DNA from: Actinomycetota bacterium
GTDB taxonomy: Bacteria > Actinomycetota > Humimicrobiia > Humimicrobiales > Humimicrobiaceae
Length of the DNA: 25,904 bases
Assembly: GCA_028718045.1 (NCBI GenBank)
Contig: JAQUMQ010000001.1
Span: forward strand, 1 to 25,904
Reading direction: 5' to 3'
The first letter of the stretch is position 1; the number at the start of each line of letters is the position of its first letter. Below are positions 15,124 through 23,354 of this stretch, piece by piece. Below the pieces are notes generated by a model. That model searched no databases. It saw only the letters and a list, made by a program, of their open reading frames with translations, and had not been told where the DNA came from. Both the position numbers and the translations under genes were made by a program.

Positions 15124-16518
15124 ATGGCGGAAGTAAAAAAAGCAGATGTAGCGATTCTTGGTGCAGGACCTGGTGGTTATGTTGCGGCAATTAGGGCTAA
15201 AAAGCTCGGATTAGACGTGATTCTGGTCGAAAAAGAGAACTTGGGCGGGGTCTGCCTTAACTGGGGGTGCATACCGACAAAAGCACTTGCACATACAGTT
15301 GAAGTAATCGAGACGGTAAAAAAATCGCAAGAGCTTGGCATCAATATTTCGGCAGCGGAAACGGACTTTGGAAAAGTAATGGAACGGAAAGATAAGATTG
15401 TAAATATTCAAAGAGCAGGGCTTGAATATAATTTTAAAAAGAATGGGATTGAAATAGTCAGAGGGACAGGCAAGCTGGCTTCCAAAGATAAGATTATCGT
15501 AAAAGGAAATGCCGGAACGGAAGTCGAAATAAATGCCGAAAATATCATTCTGTCGACAGGCTCTCATGCATCAAGTGTTCCCCCTTTCATTCTTGACAAT
15601 GAAGGAATTTTAGATAACGTAGGTATTTTATCGCTTAAAGAACTTCCGAAATCCATGCTTGTAGTTGGCGGAGGTGTAATAGGTTGTGAATTTTCAAGCA
15701 TATTTTCTGCCTTGGGTACAAAAATTACAATTGTTGAAATCATGCCGAGAATTTTGCTGAATGAAGATGAAGAAGTTTCCGAACTTATAAAAAAAGTTTT
15801 TGTAAAAAAAGGTATAAATATCTATACAAATGTTACGGTAAAAGAAGTCAAGAAAGTAAATAATCAATATATGTGCCTGTTAAGTAACGGAGAATCGGCA
15901 ACGTTTGATAAGATTCTTGTTTCGGTCGGAAGAAAACCCAACACGAAAGACATCGGTTTGGAAGATATAGGAGTTAAGCTTGACGGCAAAGGCTTTATCG
16001 CTGTGGATAAATATCTAAAGACAAGTATCGATAATATATTTGCAATAGGTGATGCGGTAGGCGGTTATCAGCTTGCTCACGTTGCTTCATCGGAAGGGCT
16101 TGTTGCGGTTGATAATATTAAAGGAAAAAATAAAGAAATGAATTATGGTGTAGTACCATGGGCTATTTTTACGATTCCGGAAGTAGGAACTGTAGGTCTT
16201 AACAAAAAACAAGCAGAAGAAAAGGGTTATGATGTATGTACGGGAATATTTCCGTTTAAAAACAGCGGCAAAGCTTATGTCGTGCAGGAAACCGAAGGAT
16301 TTGTCAAAATATTCACCGATTCTTCTACAAAAGAAATTCTTGGTTCGACGATAGTTGGCCCCAGAGCATCCGATCTTATACATGAAATAGCGGTAGCAAT
16401 GCATGGTGAGCTTACGGCTGATTATGTTGCAAATGCAATTCATGCTCATCCAACCCTTTCGGAAGCAGTGATGGAAGCAGCCGAGGATTGCTTTGGACTT
16501 GCAACGCACAAGGTTTAA
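15124..16518 (+). CDS. lpdA: Dihydrolipoyl dehydrogenase (E3)
   Basis: Flavoprotein of 464 residues that reoxidises dihydrolipoyl groups of E2 with NAD+. The FAD-binding loop is ILGAGPGGYVAA (Gly13, Gly15, Gly18). The redox disulfide is Cys44 and Cys49 in GGVCLNWGCIPTK. The NAD loop is VVGGGVIGCEF. A second FAD motif is IFAIGDAVGGYQLAH. The dimer-interface active-site pair is His442 and Glu447 in HAHPTLSEAV. All catalytic parts are present and the length is standard. The start is secured by GGAGGG at 15110-15115, 8 nt upstream. It can serve any lipoyl-dependent complex, including glycine cleavage, so its link to the nearby E2 is likely but not exclusive. Confidence 0.96.
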   Translation: MAEVKKADVAILGAGPGGYVAAIRAKKLGLDVILVEKENLGGVCLNWGCIPTKALAHTVEVIETVKKSQELGINISAAETDFGKVMERKDKIVNIQRAGLEYNFKKNGIEIVRGTGKLASKDKIIVKGNAGTEVEINAENIILSTGSHASSVPPFILDNEGILDNVGILSLKELPKSMLVVGGGVIGCEFSSIFSALGTKITIVEIMPRILLNEDEEVSELIKKVFVKKGINIYTNVTVKEVKKVNNQYMCLLSNGESATFDKILVSVGRKPNTKDIGLEDIGVKLDGKGFIAVDKYLKTSIDNIFAIGDAVGGYQLAHVASSEGLVAVDNIKGKNKEMNYGVVPWAIFTIPEVGTVGLNKKQAEEKGYDVCTGIFPFKNSGKAYVVQETEGFVKIFTDSSTKEILGSTIVGPRASDLIHEIAVAMHGELTADYVANAIHAHPTLSEAVMEAAEDCFGLATHKV

Positions 16519-16598
16519 AAAATTCTAAAAATTGATTTTTATATAGGCATTTTATATAAATATCCTCATGCAAAAAAATGTTATAAAAACGTAAACTG

Positions 16599-16632
16599 AC
16601 GGCATGATAGTATCTTAAATGCTATTTGCCGT
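16599..16632 (+). terminator. Stem-loop after lpdA
   Basis: ACGGCA-TG-ATAG (16599-16610) pairs with CTAT-T-TGCCGT (16622-16632): ten base pairs with a 2x1 internal loop and an 11-nt loop. No T-run follows at once, so it is either a poor terminator for lpdA or a leader element for the phosphatase gene. Confidence 0.4.
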
Positions 16633-16673
16633 AATATTGATTAATCTTTTTAGCCGAATGGATGGTTTTAATA

Positions 16674-17468
16674 ATGCATAAATACAGATTGCTGGTTACT
16701 GATGTCGACGGTACCTTGCTTGATCATAATTCCAAATTAACGGAATTAAATAAGAAAGCTCTTACTGATTGTATTAAAAATGGAATAGATGTAACTATTG
16801 CGACAGGTAAGACCATAGACTCAATAATGTTCATAATCAGGGAACTTTGCTTAACGCTTCCGCAGATAACCATGAACGGAGCTGTCATTGTTACTCCCGA
16901 AGGGAAGATATTGGATACCACTGGATTTCCATTGCAATTATATCTGGAATTTATTAGGGATGTCAGGTCGAAAGGGTACGAACCTACAGTTGCAACCGTT
17001 GACGGTAAGATATATTGTAAAGAATACTCCCAGAATATGAAACACATGTTAGATGTTGGAGAAAAGATTACAAAGGTTGATGATATAGAATCGGATTTTT
17101 TCATTAAAAATACGGTAAGCATATCTGTTCCGATGCTTGCAACAGATCCGATGGATAATTATATAAGGAAAAAATTCGGTAAGGTGTTACAGGTTGTACG
17201 TTCGGGAGAATATTTTTTCGATATCCTTAATCTTAAAGCTTCAAAAGGAAACGCTTTAAAAAAGCTCATCAAAGAACTTGGGATAAAAAAAGAAGAAGTA
17301 GTTGCTTTTGGCGACAGTCATAACGATATAAGTCTTTTTAAAGAATCGGGTTGCAAGATAGCGGTTAAAAATTCTTTTCCGGAACTTATCGAAATTGCAG
17401 ACATCGTTGCTGATGAAAATTATAAATCCGGGCTGGGCAAAGCCATTTACGAGCATATATTATTTTAA
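16674..17468 (+). CDS. Cof-type HAD phosphatase
   Basis: A 264-residue hydrolase of the haloacid dehalogenase superfamily, Cof/IIB class, which removes phosphate from sugar phosphates and similar metabolites. Motif I is DVDGTLLD (nucleophile Asp10, acid/base Asp12), motif II is the Thr of IATGKT, motif III is Lys191 in ASKGNALKKL, and motif IV is GDSHND (Asp214, Asp218). The cap domain lies between motifs II and III. The true substrate cannot be read from the sequence. Starts at 16662 and 16674 are both possible; I chose 16674 because a weak GGATGG lies 8 nt upstream and the protein then begins MHKYRLLVTDVDGT, as is usual in the family. Confidence 0.87.
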   Translation: MHKYRLLVTDVDGTLLDHNSKLTELNKKALTDCIKNGIDVTIATGKTIDSIMFIIRELCLTLPQITMNGAVIVTPEGKILDTTGFPLQLYLEFIRDVRSKGYEPTVATVDGKIYCKEYSQNMKHMLDVGEKITKVDDIESDFFIKNTVSISVPMLATDPMDNYIRKKFGKVLQVVRSGEYFFDILNLKASKGNALKKLIKELGIKKEEVVAFGDSHNDISLFKESGCKIAVKNSFPELIEIADIVADENYKSGLGKAIYEHILF

Positions 17469-17844
17469 AAAGCTTACTTAAATAAATAAAAAACCAAAAA
17501 AAATTATATCTTAATAAGAATATATAAATTTTAAAAAAATTATCAATGCACATATAGATAATAAAAAAGTTTCATAATATGCTTTTTTGTTTTTAGTATA
17601 TACTATCTTTTCTTATATATTTACTCATTTTTTATATACCATCAATATTTAAAATAGGTATTCAAACTTAATAAAAACATATAATAAACTTATTTTTAAT
17701 ATCGATTGCTATTTACATTTCACTTAGGTTTATTTTTTATCTGCTGCTGATAAATTTTCTTTTCATCCCTTTGTTAAATAATATTTTCCTTAAAAAGCTA
17801 TAAGGTAAAAATTTCGCAGAATAACAAAATAATAAAAAAATAGA

Positions 17845-17871
17845 TTGAAAATTAAATAAAGATAATATAAT
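17845..17871 (+). promoter_or_regulatory. Candidate promoter of the GntR gene
   Basis: TTGAAA (17845-17850) and a perfect TATAAT (17866-17871) with a short 15-bp spacer. The expected transcription start falls just before the two palindromes at 17882-17908, which fits self-repression. Confidence 0.4.
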
Positions 17872-17881
17872 ATATAAATAT

Positions 17882-17908
17882 ATACGGAATACCGTATTTT
17901 GTATACAA
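17882..17908. promoter_or_regulatory. Two adjacent palindromes, likely GntR operators
   Basis: ATACGG-AATA-CCGTAT (17882-17897) is a perfect 16-bp inverted repeat. TTGTATACAA (17899-17908) is a perfect 10-bp palindrome of the GTATAC type common for GntR-family operators. They sit between the -10 and the ribosome binding site TAGGAGGT (17913-17920). Confidence 0.6.
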
Positions 17909-17923
17909 TATTTAGGAGGTACT

Positions 17924-18601
17924 ATGAGTTTCAATAGTAAAATTTCAAAAATAGAGCGTAATTATTTAAATGAAGAAGCATATAAAATTCTTAAAGAGTC
18001 TATTCTTTCAGGTAATTTAAAACCGGGAGAACGGATAATTGAAGATAATTTAGCTTCAAGCATGCAAATAAGCAGGACTCCCTTGAGGGAAGCATTAAAT
18101 AAACTTAAATCTGAAGGTATGGTTTGTTATGATTCCAACAAAAAGCTTGTAGTAAGTGAGTTGTCGATAAAGGAGTTAGACGATCTTTTTGGAGTAAGAA
18201 TAGCTTTGGAATGCTATGCCGCTCGCCTTGCATGCAAAAATATAACCAAAGAGGAAATGGAAAAGCTTTGGAGCAATATAGAGGATACTCAAATTGCAAA
18301 TGAAAGTAAAGATTATAAAAAAGTAGTTGTATTGAATGGAGAATTTCACGACATACTTGCACGTTCAAGCCGTAATAATTGTATCGTAAACATGCTGAAT
18401 AGCCTTAAAGAACAAATAGACAGATATCGAAGAATGGTTATTTGGAATGTAGAGGAAGCAGAACGTTCGCTTAACGGCCACAAAGCTATTTATGAAGCCT
18501 TGAAAAATAATGATTCCAAAAAAGTTTCAGATATTAGTGAGTACTATATTAATCTTGCAAAGGAGGGGGTATTAAAAAGAATCAGTAATTACAATTTATA
18601 A
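17924..18601 (+). CDS. GntR-family regulator, FCD (FadR/VanR) type
   Basis: A 225-residue repressor or activator. The winged helix-turn-helix spans about 10-80, with AYKILKESILSGNLKPGERI then QISRTPLREALNKLKSEGMV, the GntR recognition region. An all-helical FCD ligand domain follows, with the usual FGVRIALECYAARLA opening and GHKAIYEALKNND helix. FCD domains often hold a metal through one Asp and three His. Here the usual D-x-x-F-H reads NGEFH and the last His position appears as Tyr (SEYYINL), so the metal site may be altered. The effector is probably the substrate of the downstream importer. AGGAGGT lies only 3 nt before the ATG. Palindromes upstream suggest autoregulation. Confidence 0.9.
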   Translation: MSFNSKISKIERNYLNEEAYKILKESILSGNLKPGERIIEDNLASSMQISRTPLREALNKLKSEGMVCYDSNKKLVVSELSIKELDDLFGVRIALECYAARLACKNITKEEMEKLWSNIEDTQIANESKDYKKVVVLNGEFHDILARSSRNNCIVNMLNSLKEQIDRYRRMVIWNVEEAERSLNGHKAIYEALKNNDSKKVSDISEYYINLAKEGVLKRISNYNL

Positions 18602-18618
18602 ATATATAATTTATTTAA

Positions 18619-18691
18619 AAGGAGGATGAAATAGAAAATGTAATATGCGGTAAAAAAAATGAATCGGGAGGTGGTGGATATTTCAAAATAA
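18619..18691 (+). promoter_or_regulatory. Leader with ribosome sites but only tiny frames
   Basis: AAAAGGAGG (18617-18625) precedes an ATG directly followed by TAA (18638-18643) and then ATG CGG TAA (18645-18653). Next is a ten-codon frame MNREVVDISK (18659-18691) that itself contains GGGAGGTGG. This may be decayed coding DNA or a translated leader before the binding-protein gene. Confidence 0.3.
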
Positions 18692-18705
18692 TCTATAGAT
18701 AATTC

Positions 18706-18758
18706 TGGATTTAAGATTTTAAAGCAACCTATATTTTACTTTTATAATCTGAAATCTA
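18706..18758 (+). other. Imperfect long hairpin upstream of the binding-protein gene
   Basis: TGGATTTAAGATT (18706-18718) pairs with AATCTGAAATCTA (18746-18758): 13 positions with one mismatch and one G-U pair, 27-nt loop. It lies 53 nt before the start codon. It could end transcription from the GntR gene or shield the message of the binding protein. Confidence 0.35.
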
Positions 18759-18810
18759 AATTCAAGTAAATAATTGTAAAGAGGTAAAAAATATGAGGAG
18801 GTCATAAAAC

Positions 18811-20457
18811 ATGCGTTTACCAATAAAGATTATGATAGTATTGTTGCTATGTCTAGCGCTTGTATTGTCTGCTTTTGGTTGTAAAACAACTCCCGTAGCA
18901 ACAACTTCAGAAACTACTGCGGTGTCCGAAACAACAGCAATCGAGACTACGACAGCTGATGAAAAAACTTCTGATAATACATCTTCTAAAGACACACTAA
19001 TATTTAACTTAGATGTGGATATTACTGGTGGGCTTGATGCTACTCAGACACTTGAGACTACCGGTCTTAAAGTTTCTACTTTAATTAGCGAAACTCTGGT
19101 TGGAATTGATTGGGAAACAAATGAAGCATACCCAATACTTGCAGAATCTTATGATGTAGCAAGCGATGGGAAATCTATAACATTTAAAATCAGGGAAGGT
19201 GTAAAGTTCCAAGATGGCACCGAATTGAATGCGGATGCTGTTTTATTTAATTTCAACAGAGTAACAGATACGAATAATGAATATAACAAACAAGGGAATT
19301 TTCCATATGCATCATATATAGCCGATTTAAAAATGGAAAAAATCGACGATTTTACAGTTCGTGTTTCAACTGATATTCCGGACCCAATGCTTTTATGGAA
19401 AATGGGTCTTTACTCCAGCTATATCCAGAGTCCAACTGCTGTAGAAAAATATGGCAAAGATTACACCTTAAATCCTGTAGGTACTGGTCCTTATAAATTC
19501 ATTTCATATGAACAAGGAGTAAAAGCCGTACTTGAAAGAAATGAGGATTATTGGGGGGATAAGCCGGCAATTAAAAACATAATATTTAAAATTAATCCGG
19601 ATAATCAATCAAAAATTGCGGATTTGTTAGCAGGAAATGTTGATGTAATTACGCGAGTACCAGCGGATCAAATTGCTGTTCTTGAAAAAACTTCTGGAGT
19701 AAAAGTATATAAATTTCCTACAATGGTTAATGAATTTTGGGTATTTAACTGCTCTAAAGAAGCTTTGAAAGATAAAAGAGTTAGGCAAGCTCTAAACTAT
19801 GCTTATGATAAAAAAAAGTTGGAAGAAGTCAACCAAGGAAGGCTTGTTGCACAGTATTATCCATGGGTTGAAGGTGCTTCTGCTTTTAATTCCGATGTAC
19901 AAAGATATGACTATGATCCTGAAAAAGCAAAGCAACTGCTAAAGGAAGCTGGATATGAAAATGGTCTGAAACTTACTTTAGTAACCAATCCTGATGATTC
20001 ATATAAACCTTGGTATCTTTTATTGCAACAGAATTTAAAAGATGTCGGTGTGGATCTTGAGATCAAAGTTATTGATTCGGCTTCTTTTTATGATCCAAAG
20101 GTTGGCGTATTCAATAAGGACACTTTTGATTTATGTTTGTCAGGATGGGCTACTCCATATCCGGACCTCGGTGCTTATTTTCAAAGATGGTACTCAAAAG
20201 ATAAATCACCTGATGGATGGAATATATCGCAATATGAAAACGCTGATGCAGATAAGATAATGGAACAAGCTAAAAATATGATGGATAAGGCACAGCGTGA
20301 TAAATTGCTTGAAGAACTCCAGGTAATTATAGCTGATGATCCTCCATGGATATTTAGTGTCAGGAATATGTTTGTTGTGGCTGCTCGCGATGATGTTGAG
20401 GGATTATATATAAGACCAAATTGGATATCTGATCTTACAAGAGCATATTTTAAATAA
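18811..20457 (+). CDS. ABC importer substrate-binding lipoprotein (SBP family 5)
   Basis: The 548-residue receptor of a Dpp/Opp-type importer. The signal peptide MRLPIKIMIVLLLCLALVLS ends in a lipobox-like AFG-Cys24, an unusual form with Phe at -2. A Thr/Ser/Glu-rich linker (25-59) with imperfect ETTA repeats follows. The mature domain matches SBP_bac_5: an early AESYDVASDGKSITFKIREG, then FQDGTELNADAVLFNFNR, NPVGTGPYKF, and ALNYAYDKKKL. It would sit on the outer face of the cell membrane as a lipoprotein. The family binds peptides but also nickel, sugars, opines and amines, so the ligand is open. GAGGAGGT lies 8 nt before the ATG. Permease and ATPase genes follow directly. Confidence 0.92.
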   Translation: MRLPIKIMIVLLLCLALVLSAFGCKTTPVATTSETTAVSETTAIETTTADEKTSDNTSSKDTLIFNLDVDITGGLDATQTLETTGLKVSTLISETLVGIDWETNEAYPILAESYDVASDGKSITFKIREGVKFQDGTELNADAVLFNFNRVTDTNNEYNKQGNFPYASYIADLKMEKIDDFTVRVSTDIPDPMLLWKMGLYSSYIQSPTAVEKYGKDYTLNPVGTGPYKFISYEQGVKAVLERNEDYWGDKPAIKNIIFKINPDNQSKIADLLAGNVDVITRVPADQIAVLEKTSGVKVYKFPTMVNEFWVFNCSKEALKDKRVRQALNYAYDKKKLEEVNQGRLVAQYYPWVEGASAFNSDVQRYDYDPEKAKQLLKEAGYENGLKLTLVTNPDDSYKPWYLLLQQNLKDVGVDLEIKVIDSASFYDPKVGVFNKDTFDLCLSGWATPYPDLGAYFQRWYSKDKSPDGWNISQYENADADKIMEQAKNMMDKAQRDKLLEELQVIIADDPPWIFSVRNMFVVAARDDVEGLYIRPNWISDLTRAYFK

Positions 20458-20469
20458 TATTATGATTTA

Positions 20470-20509
20470 TAATGGGTAGGATACATCATTATATCATTCC
20501 TACCCATTA
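20470..20509 (+). other. 12-bp stem-loop between binding protein and permease
   Basis: TAATGGGTAGGA (20470-20481) and TCCTACCCATTA (20498-20509) are perfectly complementary, 16-nt loop. There is no T-run, and the permease start follows 12 nt later without a ribosome binding site. Such hairpins often protect binding-protein mRNA and lower expression of downstream permease genes. Confidence 0.7.
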
Positions 20510-20521
20510 ACAGAAACAAAA

Positions 20522-21490
20522 ATGAAAAAATATATCATAAAGAGACTAATATCAATAATACCTGTGCTAATAGGCATATCAATAGTTGTGTTTTTTTTAA
20601 TAAGGATGATTCCAGGTGATCCTGCCTCATTAATGTTAAGCAGTTCGCAGTCGTCCGACCCTCAATTCATAGCTAAGTTTAATGCTGAGTATGGTTTAGA
20701 TAAACCAATTATAGTTCAATATATAATGTGGATGAAAAAAATGGTTACCGGCGATATGGGTGATTCCATTTTTTTAAGAGATAAAGTCATTAGCATAATA
20801 TTAAAAAAATTTCCGGTTACGTTAACATTAACCATAGGTGCGTCATTAGTTGTTGTCGTGGTAGGGCTCTTGATTGGGGTTTTTGCTGCTGTTATATCAA
20901 GCAGCGGGAAATATAAAGCGGTTGATAAAATTTTATCAGCTGTTCCAATAGCCGTATTGACGATACCAGATTTTGCGCTAGGGCTTTTTCTTATGTTTGT
21001 TTTTTCAGTTAAACTAAATTTACTGCCACCTGTGGGTTTTGAGTCAGTGAGTGGAAATACCAATTATTTAGATGTGATTAGACATATGATATTGCCTTCA
21101 CTTACATTAGCAGGCGCATCATCAGCAGCAACCGTAAGATTGGTACGGTCATCAGTACTTGAAGTGATAAGAGAAGAATATATAATAGCCGCAAATGCAA
21201 GAGGAATAAAACCCATCAGGATTTTGTTCGGTCATGTATTGAGAAATGCGCTTATACCAGTTGTAACTAATACAGGGGTTATGTTTGGAAGCATGTTGGG
21301 AGGGGCGGTTATCGTAGAAACGATATTTGCATTACCCGGTATGGGTAAAATGATGGTTGATGCAATATTGATGAGAGACTATCCAATGGTCCAGGGAGGA
21401 GCATTATTTATCGCATTTTCCTATGTGTTAATAAATTTGATTGTTGATTTCTCCTACTCTTTAATTGATCCGAGAATAAAATATGAATGA
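20522..21490 (+). CDS. ABC importer permease, DppB type
   Basis: A 322-residue inner-membrane permease with six predicted helices. The N-terminal signature KRLISIIPVLIGISIVVFFLI and then MIPGDPASLM are typical of DppB/OppB. The cytosolic coupling loop, which docks on the ATPases, is EYIIAANARGIKPIRILFGHVLRNALIPV, with the EAA-like 'A-x-A-x-G' centre; the C-terminal part ends SYSLIDPRIKYE as in the family. No Shine-Dalgarno sequence precedes the ATG; the strong hairpin just upstream suggests reduced or coupled translation. The second permease follows after 16 bp. Confidence 0.93.
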   Translation: MKKYIIKRLISIIPVLIGISIVVFFLIRMIPGDPASLMLSSSQSSDPQFIAKFNAEYGLDKPIIVQYIMWMKKMVTGDMGDSIFLRDKVISIILKKFPVTLTLTIGASLVVVVVGLLIGVFAAVISSSGKYKAVDKILSAVPIAVLTIPDFALGLFLMFVFSVKLNLLPPVGFESVSGNTNYLDVIRHMILPSLTLAGASSAATVRLVRSSVLEVIREEYIIAANARGIKPIRILFGHVLRNALIPVVTNTGVMFGSMLGGAVIVETIFALPGMGKMMVDAILMRDYPMVQGGALFIAFSYVLINLIVDFSYSLIDPRIKYE

Positions 21491-21506
21491 TCAAGGTTGG
21501 TTGTAA

Positions 21507-22349
21507 ATGACCGATAAAAATAAAAGAAGAAAAAAATTAAAAAATAAACTATTTCTTATCTCAGTGATTTTTATTGCTGTGATTGCATTGTCTGCAATAT
21601 TTGCTGAATATATAGTTCCTTATGATCCTGATTATGTAGACATAGACAGCAGGTTATTACCGGTTGGCAGTCCAGGACATATCTTGGGTACCGACAATGT
21701 AGGCAGAGATATAGCAAGCAGACTTATTTATGGTGCAAGAGTTTCGCTTATCGCCGGTATTGTACCTTCTATTTTAGCAATGCTAATAGGAGCAATTATC
21801 GGATTAATTTCTGGTTATATCGGAGGTGTGCTAGATAATATAATAATGAGAATAGTTGATATAATGCTTGCTTTTCCTTTTATGCTTCTTGCTCTGGTTT
21901 TTGTAACTGTCTTGGGACCTTCTTTGAAAAATGCCGTTTTAGCAGTAATGATTGCGACTGTTCCAAGAAACATAAGATTGATACGAGGAGAGACGCTTTC
22001 GCTAAAAGAAAGAGAATTCGTAAGTGCATGTAAAATTCTCGGCTACAGTAAACCTAGAATATTAATAGGCGAGCTTTTCCCTAATGTTTTTGCGACAGCG
22101 GGTACTATTATTGTCAGTGACATTTCTTTAATGATTCAAGCAACTGCAGGATTAAGTTTCTTGGGATTGGGAGTGCAGCCACCTATTTCAGACTGGGGTT
22201 CTATGGTAAATGAAGGGAGAGCATATTTAAATACTGCACCGCATATACTTTTAGCTCCGTGTACCTTAATTGCATTGATTTGTTTTTCATTTGCCATAAT
22301 TGGCGACGAGCTGTACAAAAAATACAATCCTCAGCTTAGTAAGATATAA
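21507..22349 (+). CDS. ABC importer permease, DppC type
   Basis: A 280-residue second permease that pairs with the DppB-type protein. A short Lys/Arg-rich N-terminus (MTDKNKRRKKLKNK) precedes the first helix. The periplasm-side motif PVGSPGHILGTDNVGRDIASRLIYGAR is the strongly conserved DppC/OppC entry, and REREFVSACKILGYSKPRI (as KEREFVSACKILGYS here) is the coupling loop. The end GLSFLGLGVQPPISDWGSMV is also a family hallmark. The ribosome binding site is weak (AAGGT region). The ATPase gene starts 3 bp after the stop, so translation is likely coupled. Confidence 0.93.
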   Translation: MTDKNKRRKKLKNKLFLISVIFIAVIALSAIFAEYIVPYDPDYVDIDSRLLPVGSPGHILGTDNVGRDIASRLIYGARVSLIAGIVPSILAMLIGAIIGLISGYIGGVLDNIIMRIVDIMLAFPFMLLALVFVTVLGPSLKNAVLAVMIATVPRNIRLIRGETLSLKEREFVSACKILGYSKPRILIGELFPNVFATAGTIIVSDISLMIQATAGLSFLGLGVQPPISDWGSMVNEGRAYLNTAPHILLAPCTLIALICFSFAIIGDELYKKYNPQLSKI

Positions 22350-22352
22350 ATT

Positions 22353-23354
22353 ATGAAAGTAGTTGAAAGTATGGATGAACTCTTAAAAGTCTGTAATTTA
22401 AAAACTTATTTTAAAAATGAAGATAATATATTAAGAGCAGTTGATGGCATAAGCTTTGAAATTTCAAAAGGTGAAATGGTAGGGCTGGTGGGAGAATCGG
22501 GCTCAGGTAAGAGCGTTACATCATTATCTATATTAAAATTGATCAGTCCTCCAGGATATATCGCGGGAGGAAGAATTTTTTATAAAGGGCGTGACTTATT
22601 AAAATTAAATGATAAAGAAATGCAAAAAATAAGAGGAAAAGAAATAAATATGATTTTCCAGAAACCTATTACGTCAATAAATCCTGTTATATCAATCGGC
22701 AATCAATTAATGGAAAATATTATTACACATCAAACTGTAAATAAAAGAGAAGCGGAAAGAATAGCTATAGAGTATCTTGATAAAGTCGGTATCGCGGATG
22801 CCAAATTGAGATTAAAGGAATATGCTCATCAATTTAGTGGGGGAATGTGTCAGAGAATCATGATAGCTATGGCATTATGCTGTAACCCCGGGCTGTTGAT
22901 TGCGGACGAACCCACTACTGCCCTGGATGTAACCATACAAGCTCAGGTACTAGATCTTATTAGGCAGATAAACAAAGATTTTAAAACAAGCATTCTTTTA
23001 ATAACACATAATCTTGGACTGGTGTTTGAATCATGCACTAAAATATTAGTTATGTATGCAGGCCAGATAGTTGAGCAAGCAGAGACAACTGAACTATTTA
23101 ATAATACTTTACATCCTTATACTAAAGCATTGCTCAGATGCATACCAAAGATTGAAAGCAATGAAGATATTATACCGCTTGAAGGGAAACCTCCTTTGAT
23201 GACTGAAGAAATAGCTGGTTGCGAATTTGCACCAAGATGCAGATATCAGATGGAAAAATGTTATAAAGAAAAACCATCGATAATCAATGTTTGCCTTAAT
23301 CATAAAGTAAGGTGTTTTAAATACACAAAAAAGATTGAGGAGAATAATGGTTAA
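22353..23354 (+). CDS. ABC importer ATPase, DppD type
   Basis: A 333-residue ATPase. Walker A is GESGSGKS (48-55), the Q-loop is MIFQKP (100-105), the signature is FSGGMCQR (161-168), Walker B is LLIADEPTT (181-189), and the switch His is in LLITHNLG. The C-terminal extension GCEFAPRCRYQMEKC with a later C-x(n)-C is the oligopeptide-transporter tail; its four cysteines are like those that bind an iron-sulfur cluster in some DppD/OppD proteins. An in-frame ATG at 22371 (MDELLKVCNL) is an equally possible start, since neither has a clear ribosome binding site. The end overlaps the next gene by 8 bp. Confidence 0.93.
   Translation: MKVVESMDELLKVCNLKTYFKNEDNILRAVDGISFEISKGEMVGLVGESGSGKSVTSLSILKLISPPGYIAGGRIFYKGRDLLKLNDKEMQKIRGKEINMIFQKPITSINPVISIGNQLMENIITHQTVNKREAERIAIEYLDKVGIADAKLRLKEYAHQFSGGMCQRIMIAMALCCNPGLLIADEPTTALDVTIQAQVLDLIRQINKDFKTSILLITHNLGLVFESCTKILVMYAGQIVEQAETTELFNNTLHPYTKALLRCIPKIESNEDIIPLEGKPPLMTEEIAGCEFAPRCRYQMEKCYKEKPSIINVCLNHKVRCFKYTKKIEENNG

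Larger units (their letters stand above)
17469..17923. other. AT-rich intergenic region
   Basis: 455 bp without a gene. Most of it is low-complexity A/T. A small TTTATC/GATAAA hairpin (17736-17754) followed by TTTTC may be a weak terminator. The last 80 bp hold the promoter and palindromes of the GntR gene, listed separately. A reverse-strand open frame here is short, of biased composition and has no ribosome binding site. Confidence 0.6.

Noticed and set aside
15211..16509. Long reverse-strand frames inside lpdA
   Set aside because: They lie antisense to a certain gene, have Cys/Phe/Tyr-rich odd composition and no ribosome sites.
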